DNA of 33,601 nucleotides from JBLHGN01 sp047616325. Lineage in GTDB: Bacteria; Pseudomonadota; Gammaproteobacteria; Pseudomonadales; Cellvibrionaceae. The position numbers and the translations under genes are program-made. Below, piece by piece: positions 1-7,345 of the stretch. Numbering within the stretch: the stretch's first letter is position 1; each line of letters begins with the position of its first letter. Location of the stretch: NCBI GenBank assembly GCA_047616325.1, contig JBLHGN010000009.1, forward strand, positions 1-33,601, given 5' to 3'. The notes under the pieces are model-generated. The model did no database searches and had not been told where the DNA came from. It saw only the letters and a program-made list of their open reading frames with translations.

Positions 1-101
1 AATACTTAACTTACGCTGAACGGGAAAATGAAGGAAAAACGGAAACAAGGCCGATGGATGTGTTTTATGTCTAAAGGCCTGGGGCCAAAAAGGGCTAAGG
101 C

Positions 102-869
102 CTAGTTAGCGTCGCCACGGGTCTTTTTGACATAACGGCCCATAAGCAAGCCAAGCTCAAACAGTAGCCACATAGGCACCGCCAGCAGTACTTGCGACAT
201 AATGTCTGGGGGGGTGAGAAACATGCCCATAATAAAACAGCCGATAACCACGTAAGGGCGTTTTCGTGCAAGGTCTTGCGGCGAAATAATGCCGGCTGAA
301 ATTAGCATGACAGTGGCGACCGGAATTTCAAAGGCCACACCAAAGGCAAAAAATATTTTAATGACAAAATTTAAGTAGCTGCTGATGTCGGTCATGATGG
401 CCACGCTTGCAGGACCAATGCTGGTAAAAAATTTAAACACCAAGGGGAATACGACAAAGTAGGCGAAGCATACGCCACTATAAAAAAGCACCACGCTGGA
501 TATAAATAAAGGCACAGCCAGGCGTTTTTCATTTTTATACAAAGCCGGTGCAATAAATGCCCAAATTTGAAATAGAATGTAGGGTATGGCCAAAAACAGC
601 GAGACGATTAAAGTTAGTTTAAACGGCGTTAAAAATGGCGAGGCGACGTCGGTTGCGATCATGGTGCTGGTTTCTGGCAAAAACTGCCGCAGCGGTTTGG
701 CCACCATCTCATAAATATCATTGGCAAATGAAAATAGTGCCAAAAAAATAATGGCCACCGAAATAAGCGATTTTATTAGTCGAGAACGCAACTCGATTAG
801 ATGCTGAACAATGGGTTGTTGCTCGCTGATTTGTTCGGCTTTTTCTTCGATGTTCGGCTCGGTGGTCAT
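102..869 (-). CDS. tatC: Sec-independent (twin-arginine) protein translocase subunit TatC
   Basis: Multispanning inner-membrane core of the Tat translocase, which binds twin-arginine signal peptides and exports folded proteins with TatA and TatB. The 255-residue protein has the normal family length. The N-terminal cytoplasmic stretch carries the conserved HLIELRSRL motif near residues 23-31. The periplasmic/cytoplasmic loop motif FIAPALYKNE contains the glutamate important for signal-peptide recognition, and a TPPD motif lies near residue 217. About six hydrophobic segments can be seen. Its ATG overlaps the tatB stop in an ATGA junction, so translation is probably coupled. It is the last gene of a hisI-hisE-tatA-tatB-tatC run, an order known from Pseudomonas relatives. 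Confidence 0.97.
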   Translation of the reverse strand: MTTEPNIEEKAEQISEQQPIVQHLIELRSRLIKSLISVAIIFLALFSFANDIYEMVAKPLRQFLPETSTMIATDVASPFLTPFKLTLIVSLFLAIPYILFQIWAFIAPALYKNEKRLAVPLFISSVVLFYSGVCFAYFVVFPLVFKFFTSIGPASVAIMTDISSYLNFVIKIFFAFGVAFEIPVATVMLISAGIISPQDLARKRPYVVIGCFIMGMFLTPPDIMSQVLLAVPMWLLFELGLLMGRYVKKTRGDAN

Positions 870-1336
870 GGGCGGGGGTCTGTATCTGAGGGCTCGACCG
901 GGGGTGCCGTATCGCTTGTTTCTTTTTGTGTAGGCTTGTTTGTTTGCTCCGCCTCTCTTGCGTGAGCCGCGTTGTCTTCCAGTGTCGGTTCTTTTTCCGG
1001 ATGATTGCCCAGCTGTTCGCCAAATAATCCTTCGTCGCCGAGGGATATATCTTCGGCTAGCGCACGCACAGACTTGTCCATGGCGGCGGCCTCTTTGGCG
1101 AGGGTTTCTCGCGACGCTTTCAATTGTTCTAGCGAGGCCAATACCTGTTCGTTATGTATTTCTCGCCTTATGTCATCCACCCCGAGCTGCTGCTCGAATT
1201 CACTTTTGGTTTGGTTGATAAGGTGCTTAATTTTTGCCATCCATTTCATGCCAGATTTTAAAGCGTGAGGTAGACGCTCCGGCCCTACAACCAAGAGGCC
1301 AACAATGGCTATAACAACTAATTCGGCAAAACCCAT
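866..1336 (-). CDS. tatB: Sec-independent protein translocase subunit TatB
   Basis: Single-span Tat subunit that sits with TatC in the substrate-receptor complex. The 156-residue protein opens with a hydrophobic N-terminal helix (GFAELVVIAIVGLLVV) and then the diagnostic GPERLP hinge, an amphipathic helix and a long polar, acidic C-terminal tail. Many homologues begin with a few extra residues before the GF. Here the ATG lies directly after the tatA TAA with no gap, so this start is forced by the neighbour. It overlaps tatC by four bases. The GPERLP hinge and position between tatA and tatC separate it from TatA. Confidence 0.95.
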   Translation of the reverse strand: MGFAELVVIAIVGLLVVGPERLPHALKSGMKWMAKIKHLINQTKSEFEQQLGVDDIRREIHNEQVLASLEQLKASRETLAKEAAAMDKSVRALAEDISLGDEGLFGEQLGNHPEKEPTLEDNAAHAREAEQTNKPTQKETSDTAPPVEPSDTDPRP

Positions 1337-1597
1337 TTATTTAGACTCGGTCTTTTCTTTTGCGTCTTTTTTTGCTGTTTTTGGGGCGGCGTCTTCCTTC
1401 GCTTTTTCGCTCGCGTCGGCGTCTTCAATATTTTCTTTTTTGGTGCTGTCTTCGTCTTCAGACATGGCTTTTTTGAAGCCTTTTAGTGCCCCGCCTAAGT
1501 CTCCTCCCAAACCACGCAGTTTTTTGGTGCCAAAAAGTAGTAATACTATGACCAGTATAAGGATGAGGGACGGTATGCTAATTCCACCTAAGCCCAT
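1337..1597 (-). CDS. tatA: Sec-independent protein translocase subunit TatA
   Basis: Pore-forming, oligomerising Tat subunit. The 86-residue protein has a transmembrane helix at about residues 8-22, then the FGTKKLRGLG hinge and an amphipathic helix ending in LKGFKKAM, which is the classic TatA pattern. It finishes with a highly charged Lys/Asp/Glu tail. It is first in the tat cluster and ends directly against tatB. A 336-bp gap with a large inverted repeat separates it from hisE upstream, so it may have its own promoter or be partly insulated from his transcription. Confidence 0.96.
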   Translation of the reverse strand: MGLGGISIPSLILILVIVLLLFGTKKLRGLGGDLGGALKGFKKAMSEDEDSTKKENIEDADASEKAKEDAAPKTAKKDAKEKTESK

Positions 1598-1631
1598 TTC
1601 TGTACTCCTGAAAGTGTTAGTTTAATGTTTA

Positions 1632-1808
1632 ACCTAAATCAATTAGTTGAATCTACTGCGACCGCCTAACGCACTGAAAATGAGCCGTTTTTCGTTTTTT
1701 TGAGACACACCTACAGGGTGACTATGCGATCCTCTCAAAAAAGAAAAAATGCGCTCTATTTTCAGCACCTTAGACGCCCTCGCTGCGATCCAACTGATTT
1801 ATTTAGGT
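1632..1808. repeat. 177-bp imperfect inverted repeat (MITE-like) between hisE and tatA
   Basis: Two arms of about 73-75 bp (1632-1705 and 1733-1808) are imperfect reverse complements around a 27-bp centre (1706-1732). The outer end ACCTAAAT, the mid-arm block CTGAAAAT, an AGC block and the inner TTTTTTGAGA are shared by both arms, with scattered mismatches and small gaps between them. No protein is encoded. A palindrome of this size could be a miniature transposable element or a repetitive extragenic palindrome, and its transcript would fold into a long hairpin between hisE and tatA. A clear target-site duplication is not visible at the edges. The rest of the 1598-1933 gap holds a small hairpin at 1816-1835 and nothing else I recognise. 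Confidence 0.8.
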
Positions 1809-1933
1809 CTAATTGCCCAGTGGTATCGTACTGGGAGTTCAAGGTCTGAAAAGTAATAGTGCAACGATTGAGCGCACTTAGCGCACAAAGCCGCGAGCGC
1901 ATATCTTAAGCCTGCTAAGGAGTATTAGCGATG

Positions 1934-2266
1934 CTATTTGTCGCGCAAGGCTTTTTCATCGAGCCCAGACAAGTCAAAACGGCGCGCAAGCTCTTCGCAT
2001 ATTGCCGAAGAATCGGTGCCTAGATGCGAAAGCATTACCATGCAATGAAACCAAAGATCGGCGGTTTCGGCGATGAGTAAATCGACATTGCCCGAACGCT
2101 GCGCATCTTTTGCTGCCAGTATCGTTTCGGTGGTTTCTTCGCCCACTTTCTCCAGTATTTTATTCAGACCTTTGTCGTGCAGCTGTGCCACGTAAGATGT
2201 ATCGGGGTCGCCTCTGTCTTTGCGCTCTTGCAGTACCTTGTCTAGCGCGTTTAGTACATTACTCAT
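1934..2266 (-). CDS. hisE: Phosphoribosyl-ATP pyrophosphatase (histidine biosynthesis)
   Basis: Hydrolyses phosphoribosyl-ATP to phosphoribosyl-AMP, the second step of histidine biosynthesis. The 110-residue protein matches the all-alpha MazG-like HisE fold. It shows the metal-binding EExxE-type motif GEETTE and the downstream ETADLWFH helix, preceded by a DTSYVAQL segment and KVGEE. It is a stand-alone gene here, as in Pseudomonas, rather than part of a HisIE fusion as in Escherichia coli. It lies 58 bp downstream of hisI on the same strand and is probably cotranscribed with it. Confidence 0.96.
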   Translation of the reverse strand: MSNVLNALDKVLQERKDRGDPDTSYVAQLHDKGLNKILEKVGEETTETILAAKDAQRSGNVDLLIAETADLWFHCMVMLSHLGTDSSAICEELARRFDLSGLDEKALRDK

Positions 2267-2324
2267 TGCCTGTCACCATTATGTTCTCGTCACCATTGAT
2301 ACTCTATTTTGTGGGTTGTATAAT

Positions 2325-2708
2325 TCAATAGATGTCTTTTGGGTCTTTTACAACGTCGTCTACTGTACGCCATTGTCCGTCGATCAATTGACGATAAAAG
2401 CAGGATTCTCTTCCTGTGTGACAGGCCAGGTCACCTAATTGCTCAACTTCTAGTACTAGCACATCGGCATCGCAGTCGAGTTTTATTCTGCACACTAATT
2501 GAATGTGCCCTGACTGTTCGCCTTTGCGCCACAGCTGCTGACGCGACCGCGACCAGTATACGGCTCTATTCTCCGCCACCGTAAGTGCCAGAGATTCTTT
2601 GTTCATCCAGGCCATCATCAGTATGCGGCCGCTGCTGTGGTCCTGCGCTATGGCGGGAACCAGGCCATCGGCCGTCCAACAAATGTCATTGAGAAAGTCT
2701 TTATTCAC
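2325..2708 (-). CDS. hisI: Phosphoribosyl-AMP cyclohydrolase (histidine biosynthesis)
   Basis: Opens the adenine ring of phosphoribosyl-AMP, the third step of histidine biosynthesis. The 127-residue protein has the family signatures in order: YWSRSRQQLWRKGE followed by SGH, then the metal-binding DCDADVL segment, and ACHTGRESCF, which supplies the zinc cysteines. It directly precedes hisE. Upstream lies a 168-bp spacer before the end of ispA. In many gammaproteobacteria dxs would follow ispA; here the his-tat group does instead. Confidence 0.96.
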   Translation of the reverse strand: MNKDFLNDICWTADGLVPAIAQDHSSGRILMMAWMNKESLALTVAENRAVYWSRSRQQLWRKGEQSGHIQLVCRIKLDCDADVLVLEVEQLGDLACHTGRESCFYRQLIDGQWRTVDDVVKDPKDIY

Positions 2709-2876
2709 GGTGATCTCGAGGTTGATTGGCCAAAACGGCTATCTGGGTAAAGTATGGCTGCGATGCGCATTAAACTCAAAACTAATTCTAGAGTGCTTGT
2801 ACGGAAGTCTAACGAATTTACCAAAGTTTTTCTTGCGCTGATGCACAGACTCGCAACGGTAATAGGCCGTGTGCAC

Positions 2877-3797
2877 TCAATATCGCCGATTGACAATGTA
2901 ATTGGCCAGTTCTTTCAACATAAACCCACGCTCGCCCATATCTTTAAGTGCTGCGATGGCGTCGTCGCGCAGAGATTGCGCTTTTTTCTTGGCGCCCTCT
3001 AGCCCCAGTAAAGAGACGTAGGTGGGCTTGTTAAGTTTGAGGTCTGCACCTTGGTTTTTACCCAGAGTTTGTGTGTCGACCGTAACATCGAGTATGTCGT
3101 CTTGCACCTGAAATGCCAAGCCGATGGCTCTGGCGTAGTGGCGCAGAGCGGCAATATCAGCTTCCAGTACACTTGTATCAAGCTGGGATGTGCTAACGTC
3201 GGTGCCCTGCACTGAAAGTGCTCCCAAAACCACACTCGCCTCAATAAGGGCACCGGTTTTGTTTAGGTGCATGTGCTCGAGTTGATCCACATCGAGATTG
3301 GTGTTGACCGCATTCAAATCTATCGCCTGCCCCAAAACCATGCCTCTAAAGCCGGACGAGTGCGAGAGTTGTTTTATGGCGGCAACAATGGTGGCAGCGG
3401 GGGCAGGGGCTTGTGCAAGGCATTCAAACGCTAGGCATTGCAGCGCATCGCCCGCCAATATGGCGGTGGCTTCGTTAAAGGCGATATGGCAGGTTGGTTT
3501 GCCCCGGCGCAAGGCGTCGTCGTCCATGGCCGGCAAATCATCGTGCACAAGGCTATAGGCGTGCACACACTCTAGCGCATTGGCAAAATAATCGGTGGTG
3601 GCGTTAATGTCTCCGCAGGCTTGCGCTGCAGCGTAAGCCAATACGGCGCGAATGCGCTTGCCGCCGCCCAATAGGCTGTATTGCATTGCCTCCTGTAAAT
3701 CGTTTTGCTGGCTAACAGCCGCGTCAAACAAACGTGCAAGGTTGCCCTCAACTCTCGCTTGATGAGTCGATACAAATGTGTTGAGTGGTGATGTCAT
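2877..3797 (-). CDS. ispA: Polyprenyl synthetase, farnesyl diphosphate (geranyltranstransferase) type
   Basis: Condenses dimethylallyl/geranyl diphosphate with isopentenyl diphosphate to give farnesyl diphosphate, the precursor of ubiquinone side chains and undecaprenyl phosphate. The start is placed at the ATG at 3797, two bases past the xseB stop, giving 306 residues (usual length about 295-305). A longer reading frame would run into xseB. Visible motifs are LLGGGKRIRAVL, the first aspartate-rich motif HDDLPAMDDD followed by RRG, a GQAIDL segment, and the second aspartate-rich motif QVQDDILDVT. The gene order xseB-ispA is standard; dxs is not next to it. Confidence 0.95.
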   Translation of the reverse strand: MTSPLNTFVSTHQARVEGNLARLFDAAVSQQNDLQEAMQYSLLGGGKRIRAVLAYAAAQACGDINATTDYFANALECVHAYSLVHDDLPAMDDDALRRGKPTCHIAFNEATAILAGDALQCLAFECLAQAPAPAATIVAAIKQLSHSSGFRGMVLGQAIDLNAVNTNLDVDQLEHMHLNKTGALIEASVVLGALSVQGTDVSTSQLDTSVLEADIAALRHYARAIGLAFQVQDDILDVTVDTQTLGKNQGADLKLNKPTYVSLLGLEGAKKKAQSLRDDAIAALKDMGERGFMLKELANYIVNRRY

Positions 3798-3798
3798 G

Positions 3799-4041
3799 CT
3801 AGCTGTCTTGAACGTCCGTATCAAAGTTTTCGAGGTGGGATTCGCCATCGCGTTCTATCAATATTTGCACCTTCTGCTCGGCCTCTTTCAAGGCAGTCTG
3901 GCACGTCCGCGTTAAATTGATGCCTTTCTCAAAGGTTTTAAGCGATTCTTCTAGGCTCAATTCGCCATCTTCAAGTGAGTGAACCAGTGCTTCCAGCTGT
4001 TCCAGTGACTTTTCAAAATCAGGTGTTTTTTTTGCGGCCAA
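3799..4041 (-). CDS. xseB: Exodeoxyribonuclease VII small subunit
   Basis: Small subunit of exonuclease VII, which degrades single-stranded DNA from both ends together with XseA. The 80-residue protein is of normal length and has the family pattern FEKSLEQLEALVHSLEDGELSLEESL followed by a helix with FEKGI and an EQKVQIL segment. All of this is predicted helical. It is the first gene of the xseB-ispA pair, and its TAG stop sits almost on the ispA ATG, suggesting translational coupling. xseA is not in the window, as is usual. Confidence 0.95.
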   Translation of the reverse strand: MAAKKTPDFEKSLEQLEALVHSLEDGELSLEESLKTFEKGINLTRTCQTALKEAEQKVQILIERDGESHLENFDTDVQDS

Positions 4042-4478
4042 AACGTAACTCCGGTTAGGTGGCTAGGACAAGAAGGTAAGCGCTAAACAATGTATATCAT
4101 TGCTTATGCCGCGCATGATGTAATTTCGATGCAGAAGGATAACACTACCGAAGGGGTCTGATTCGGTCAATCAAATTTTCTCTTCATTAACCTTCTTCCA
4201 GGCCGATATGCCTTAGGGTGTCCGCTTGTTAGCTTGTTTTGACCCGCACTCGTCGACCAGGATGTGGCTGCGAAGTTACAGTTTGCGCCAAAACTGGTGT
4301 TGGTATGTCCAAAAATGTCTCGAAAATACCCTATTTCTCGTTCTGCCATAAAGCCATCTCGAAAACGCCTGCTAGACTAATTAGTAACGGACGAAATTCG
4401 CTTAACAAAGCAGGCGTTATTTGTAATGCGTTTAAACAAAAAGCGCTTTGACAGTTTATCAATAAAGAGGAACAGTGA
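4042..4478. other. Divergent intergenic region upstream of xseB and pomA, rich in palindromes
   Basis: No convincing gene is present in these 437 bases. The right half holds a perfect 10-bp inverted repeat, AACGCCTGCT at 4364-4373 and AGCAGGCGTT at 4409-4418. Between its arms lies the palindrome ACTAATTAGT and a small CGAAATTCG dyad. Promoters for xseB (leftward) and pomA (rightward) must lie here. A TTGACA at 4449-4454 is too close to the pomA start to serve as its -35 box. The AGAGG at 4466-4470 is the likely pomA ribosome-binding site. Confidence 0.5.
4364..4418. promoter_or_regulatory. Inverted repeat upstream of the stator operon (candidate operator or hairpin)
   Basis: The arms AACGCCTGCT and AGCAGGCGTT are perfect reverse complements separated by 35 bp. 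The right arm ends 60 bp before the pomA GTG. It could be a regulator-binding site for the motility genes or a leader hairpin. No U-tract follows, so a terminator is unlikely. Function is inference. Confidence 0.4.
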
Positions 4479-5237
4479 GTGGATTTAGCGACCCTCGTCG
4501 GCCTGATCGGCGCCCTGGCACTTATCGTTGTGGCTATGTTGCTGAGCGGCGAGCTCGGTATGTTCGTCAACGTGCCGTCTTTGGTAATTGTAGTGGGCGG
4601 AACCATATTTGCGGTGATGGCGAAATACGGTTTGGGACAATTCCTTGGAGCGATAAAAATTGCGGCAAAGTCTTTTAAGACCAATCTCCCCGACCCCATT
4701 ATTCTCATCGATGAAGTGGTAGCTTTGGCTGACGAAGCTCGAAAAGGTGGTTTACTTTCTCTCGAAGGTAAAGAAGTGAGCAGTGACTTTTTACAGCGCG
4801 GTATTCAACTGCTTGTGGATGGGCACGACCCCGACGTGGTCAAAACACTGTTATCTGTAGATAAAAATCAAGCTATACAGCGTCATACTGTGGGGTCGTC
4901 AATATTTGGCGCGATGACAGATATGGCCCCGTCGATGGGCATGATCGGTACCTTGATTGGTCTAGTGGCTATGCTTGCCAATATGGATGACCCCAAAGCC
5001 ATTGGTCCGGCGATGGCGGTGGCGTTATTGACCACACTCTATGGTGCGGTGATTGCCAACGCCATTACAGGCCCCATTGGCGAAAAACTTAAGTTGCGTG
5101 CGGCCGAAGAGGCGATGATTAAAAGTCTTATTATCGATGCTCTACTTGCTATTCAGGGAGGGCAAAACCCGCGTGTAATCGATTCAATGTTGCGCAATTA
5201 TCTGCCCGAAGGTAAGCGAGGGGCGGTTGAGGAATAA
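4479..5237 (+). CDS. pomA: Flagellar motor stator protein PomA/MotA (sodium-type)
   Basis: Proton- or sodium-channel stator subunit that turns ion flow into flagellar torque. At 252 residues it matches PomA (about 253) rather than E. coli MotA (295). It shares near-identical stretches with Vibrio PomA: DLATLVGLIG at the start, DPKAIGPAMAVALLTTLYGA in the third/fourth membrane segments, and GQNPRVIDS near the C terminus. Four transmembrane segments and a large cytoplasmic loop (about residues 55-145) with charged torque residues can be seen. The start is GTG at 4479, eight bases after AGAGG; a GTG four bases upstream is out of frame. pomB follows 21 bp later. Confidence 0.95.
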   Translation: MDLATLVGLIGALALIVVAMLLSGELGMFVNVPSLVIVVGGTIFAVMAKYGLGQFLGAIKIAAKSFKTNLPDPIILIDEVVALADEARKGGLLSLEGKEVSSDFLQRGIQLLVDGHDPDVVKTLLSVDKNQAIQRHTVGSSIFGAMTDMAPSMGMIGTLIGLVAMLANMDDPKAIGPAMAVALLTTLYGAVIANAITGPIGEKLKLRAAEEAMIKSLIIDALLAIQGGQNPRVIDSMLRNYLPEGKRGAVEE

Positions 5238-5258
5238 AGGCCTCTCTGTGAAAATGCT

Positions 5259-6254
5259 ATGAGTTATGAGGAAGAAAAAGATTGCGATTGCGTTCCCGGC
5301 TTACCGCCGTGGATGGGTACCTTTGCCGATTTAATGTCTCTTTTGATGTGCTTTTTCGTATTGTTACTGTCTTTTTCCGAGATGGACGCGGTGAAGTTTA
5401 AACGTCTTGCCGGTTCTATGGCGCAGGCCTTTGGCGTGCAAAATAAGCTTCAGCTCCTCGATATTCCCAAAGGCACCAGCATTATTGCTCAGGAGTTTAG
5501 CCCCGGTCGTCCCGAGGCCACACCTATCAATGAAATTTGGCAAAAAACAGAAGATATTACCGAAATGTCCCTTGAAGTGGAGTGCGCACAAGAATTCAAC
5601 ATTGAGCAAGGCCAGGAGGGCTACGATGCGGGTGTGACGAAAAGCCAAGTAATGATGAAATTGCAGGAACTAATAGGGGAAACGGAGCAGGATGCCTTTC
5701 AGTTGGCCGATGCCCTAAGCGAACAAATATTGGCGGGCGAAGTGGAGATTGAAACCCGTGGCCGTTTAATAATTGTGAGAATACGCGAGAAGGGTTCGTT
5801 TATTTCTGGTTCAGCAGAAATGGCGCCATCTTATAAAGATGTTATGAGTGAAGTGAAATCGGTGTTGGCACAAAAACCGGGCAAAATTGAAGTGCAGGGG
5901 CATACCGACAACGTTCCCATTAACTCCTCACGCTTTCGCTCAAACTGGGAGTTATCCTCTTCGCGAGCCGCATCAGTGGCAATGGAGTTAATGAAAGGGG
6001 GGGTGATACCCGAACGAAGGTTTGAAATTTCCGGTTTTGCCGATACCGCACCCCTTGCCCCCGACAACAGTACTGCTGACAATAGAGCGCGCAATCGTCG
6101 TGTAGAAATTTTGATAAAGCAGGGATTGGAGAGTGAGTTGGAAGACGATGACATCGAATTGCTCAAGGAAAACCGTGATGGCGCAGATATTTTGCGTGAG
6201 TTAAAATTAGAACCTGAATATTTGTTTGATCTCGAGCCAGAGGAAATTTTTTAA
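5259..6254 (+). CDS. pomB: Flagellar motor stator protein PomB/MotB with OmpA-type peptidoglycan-binding domain
   Basis: Partner of PomA that anchors the stator to peptidoglycan. The single transmembrane helix (about residues 20-40) begins FADLMSLLMCFFVLLLSFSE and carries the essential ion-binding aspartate at position 24, as in Vibrio PomB. The plug/linker region includes PKGTSIIAQEF, also a PomB trait. The C-terminal OmpA-like domain shows GHTDN, NWELSSSRA and NRARNRRVEI. The 331-residue length is normal. These matches favour a sodium-driven motor, though ion choice cannot be proven from sequence. The stop overlaps the start of the PilZ gene by one base. Confidence 0.95.
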   Translation: MSYEEEKDCDCVPGLPPWMGTFADLMSLLMCFFVLLLSFSEMDAVKFKRLAGSMAQAFGVQNKLQLLDIPKGTSIIAQEFSPGRPEATPINEIWQKTEDITEMSLEVECAQEFNIEQGQEGYDAGVTKSQVMMKLQELIGETEQDAFQLADALSEQILAGEVEIETRGRLIIVRIREKGSFISGSAEMAPSYKDVMSEVKSVLAQKPGKIEVQGHTDNVPINSSRFRSNWELSSSRAASVAMELMKGGVIPERRFEISGFADTAPLAPDNSTADNRARNRRVEILIKQGLESELEDDDIELLKENRDGADILRELKLEPEYLFDLEPEEIF

Positions 6255-6811
6255 TGAGCGACGAACGACGTCGATATTTTCGTATCGACAAAACCATAGG
6301 TATTTCTTATCACGTATTGGAGGGGGAAGATGTTAGTAACAAGCCCCAGCAACGCGTTACCGATGTCTTAGATTTGGTATCGAAACAAGATAAACAAATC
6401 GAAAAACTTTTGTTGGAGGTTGCCGACGAAAATCCAAAAGTTTCTGCGTTGGTCGCCCTCTTGAACCAAAAACTTGAACGCATTGTGAGTCAGTTGGTGC
6501 TGGAAAGCCACCTTATCGGGCGCATTGCCCATCGCGTGCGCGAGGCAAATATTAGTGCCTGTGGTGTTGCCTTTGAAAATGATGAAGCAATTACTGTTGG
6601 AGCGCGGCTCAAAATGGAGCTGACACTCTACCCCACAGAAAAGCAGGTAATCGCTATGGGAATTGTGGTGGGCTGCGATCAAAATGGAACCGATTGCTGG
6701 TATTGGAGAATTGATTTTTTTGGCATGAGTGACCCGTCACAGGAAAAACTTATTCAGCACATTGTGCAGGCGCAAAGTCAGCAATTGAAAGCAAAAAGAG
6801 GTAATGTGTAA
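6254..6811 (+). CDS. PilZ-domain protein, candidate cyclic-di-GMP effector
   Basis: A 185-residue soluble protein with both halves of the PilZ cyclic-di-GMP binding signature. An arginine motif at the extreme N terminus (ERRRYFRID, the RxxxR part) is followed, after a helical insert of about 85 residues, by NISACG (the D/NxSxxG part) and a beta-rich C-terminal half. The helical insert is rich in Lys, Gln and Leu. Its ATG overlaps the pomB stop in a TAATG junction, so it is almost certainly translated with the stator genes. The context suggests it tunes the stator in response to cyclic-di-GMP, like YcgR, but this is inference. No YcgR N-terminal domain is evident. Confidence 0.85.
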   Translation: MSDERRRYFRIDKTIGISYHVLEGEDVSNKPQQRVTDVLDLVSKQDKQIEKLLLEVADENPKVSALVALLNQKLERIVSQLVLESHLIGRIAHRVREANISACGVAFENDEAITVGARLKMELTLYPTEKQVIAMGIVVGCDQNGTDCWYWRIDFFGMSDPSQEKLIQHIVQAQSQQLKAKRGNV

Positions 6812-7231
6812 TGGACTTTATTTGCCCATTTTTGTCGGTCGCATGAAACCTTATGTTTTTGAAAAATTATTTTTTTGAAAAAGTGGTTCTGCAAAGTTTT
6901 GGTTTCGAGAGCTTTGCCGATAGTGGCGTGGTTTGTGTTGCTATTTTTGTACTTGACACGGCAAGGGGGCGTAGTAACATCTAGGTATGCTTTTCTACGA
7001 GGAGAGCTTGAGGAGAGTTGCCTTCAATTATTTGAACCCTAGTTTGGCCAGTGTAAGCGCCATCTCATCAAATCTACCTGTGTGCCCTGTCATCTAAGTA
7101 CCGTTCGCAAGTGTCGCCAGCCGTTAACGACCCATAAATTTTACGTGGCATGCCACCCCAAAAATTTTAACCATCACCATCACCATCAACGCGGTTAATG
7201 CGTGCCAAAGACGCTGCGCGTAAATTTATAT
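6812..7231. other. Gene-poor stretch between the PilZ gene and the ISL3-family element
   Basis: I see no convincing gene in these 420 bases. There is a promoter-like pair (TTGACA at 6953-6958, 16-bp spacer, TAACAT at 6975-6980) with no clear gene after it. A 43-codon ATG frame at 6853-6984 lacks a ribosome-binding site. An ACCATC hexamer is repeated three times in tandem at 7170-7187. The last eight bases (7224-7231) are the left copy of the insertion-sequence target duplication. Confidence 0.5.
7224..7231. repeat. Left target-site duplication (ATTTATAT) of the ISL3-family element
   Basis: The 8-bp sequence directly outside the left inverted repeat is identical to the 8 bp directly outside the right inverted repeat at 8621-8628. 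Eight-base duplications are typical of ISL3-family insertions, which supports the element boundaries. Confidence 0.88.
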
Positions 7232-7255
7232 GGCTCTTTACCACTTTGACTGACC
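7232..7255 (+). repeat. Left terminal inverted repeat of the ISL3-family element
   Basis: Begins GGCTCTTTACCACTTTG and pairs with the right end at 8597-8620, with two mismatches over 24 bp. The GGCTCTTT terminus is typical of ISL3-family ends. Confidence 0.88.
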
Positions 7256-7345
7256 AAAATATAGCCAAACACATGAAATAGCTCTTGTATTATATATGTA
7301 ATTGCAAATCCATGCATAAACCGAACTTTATGAGGAGTCTACTTG

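Noticed and set aside
70..105. Repeated AAGGCCT palindromes after tatC as a terminator
   Set aside because: The arms are short and only weakly U-rich afterward, and several equally poor foldings are possible, so I did not list it as a terminator.
1671..1677. GCCTAAC inside the large palindrome resembles an integron attC R'' box
   Set aside because: No matching GTTRRRY partner, no cassette gene and no integrase in the window. The 177-bp palindrome is better described as a generic inverted-repeat element.
2705..2896. 63-residue minus-strand frame between ispA and hisI
   Set aside because: It overlaps the end of ispA, has no motif and no initiation signal; likely chance.
4331..4708. 125-residue minus-strand frame across the pomA start
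   Set aside because: It is antisense to the conserved pomA coding region and has no family features.
6853..6984. 43-codon frame after the PilZ gene
   Set aside because: No ribosome-binding site, no recognisable motif, and it overlaps a promoter-like sequence at its 3' end.
7146..7220. Threonine/isoleucine-rich leader-like frame around the ACCATC repeats, suggesting thr-type attenuation
   Set aside because: The frame has no start codon after an upstream stop, no biosynthetic gene follows, and an insertion sequence begins 12 bases later.
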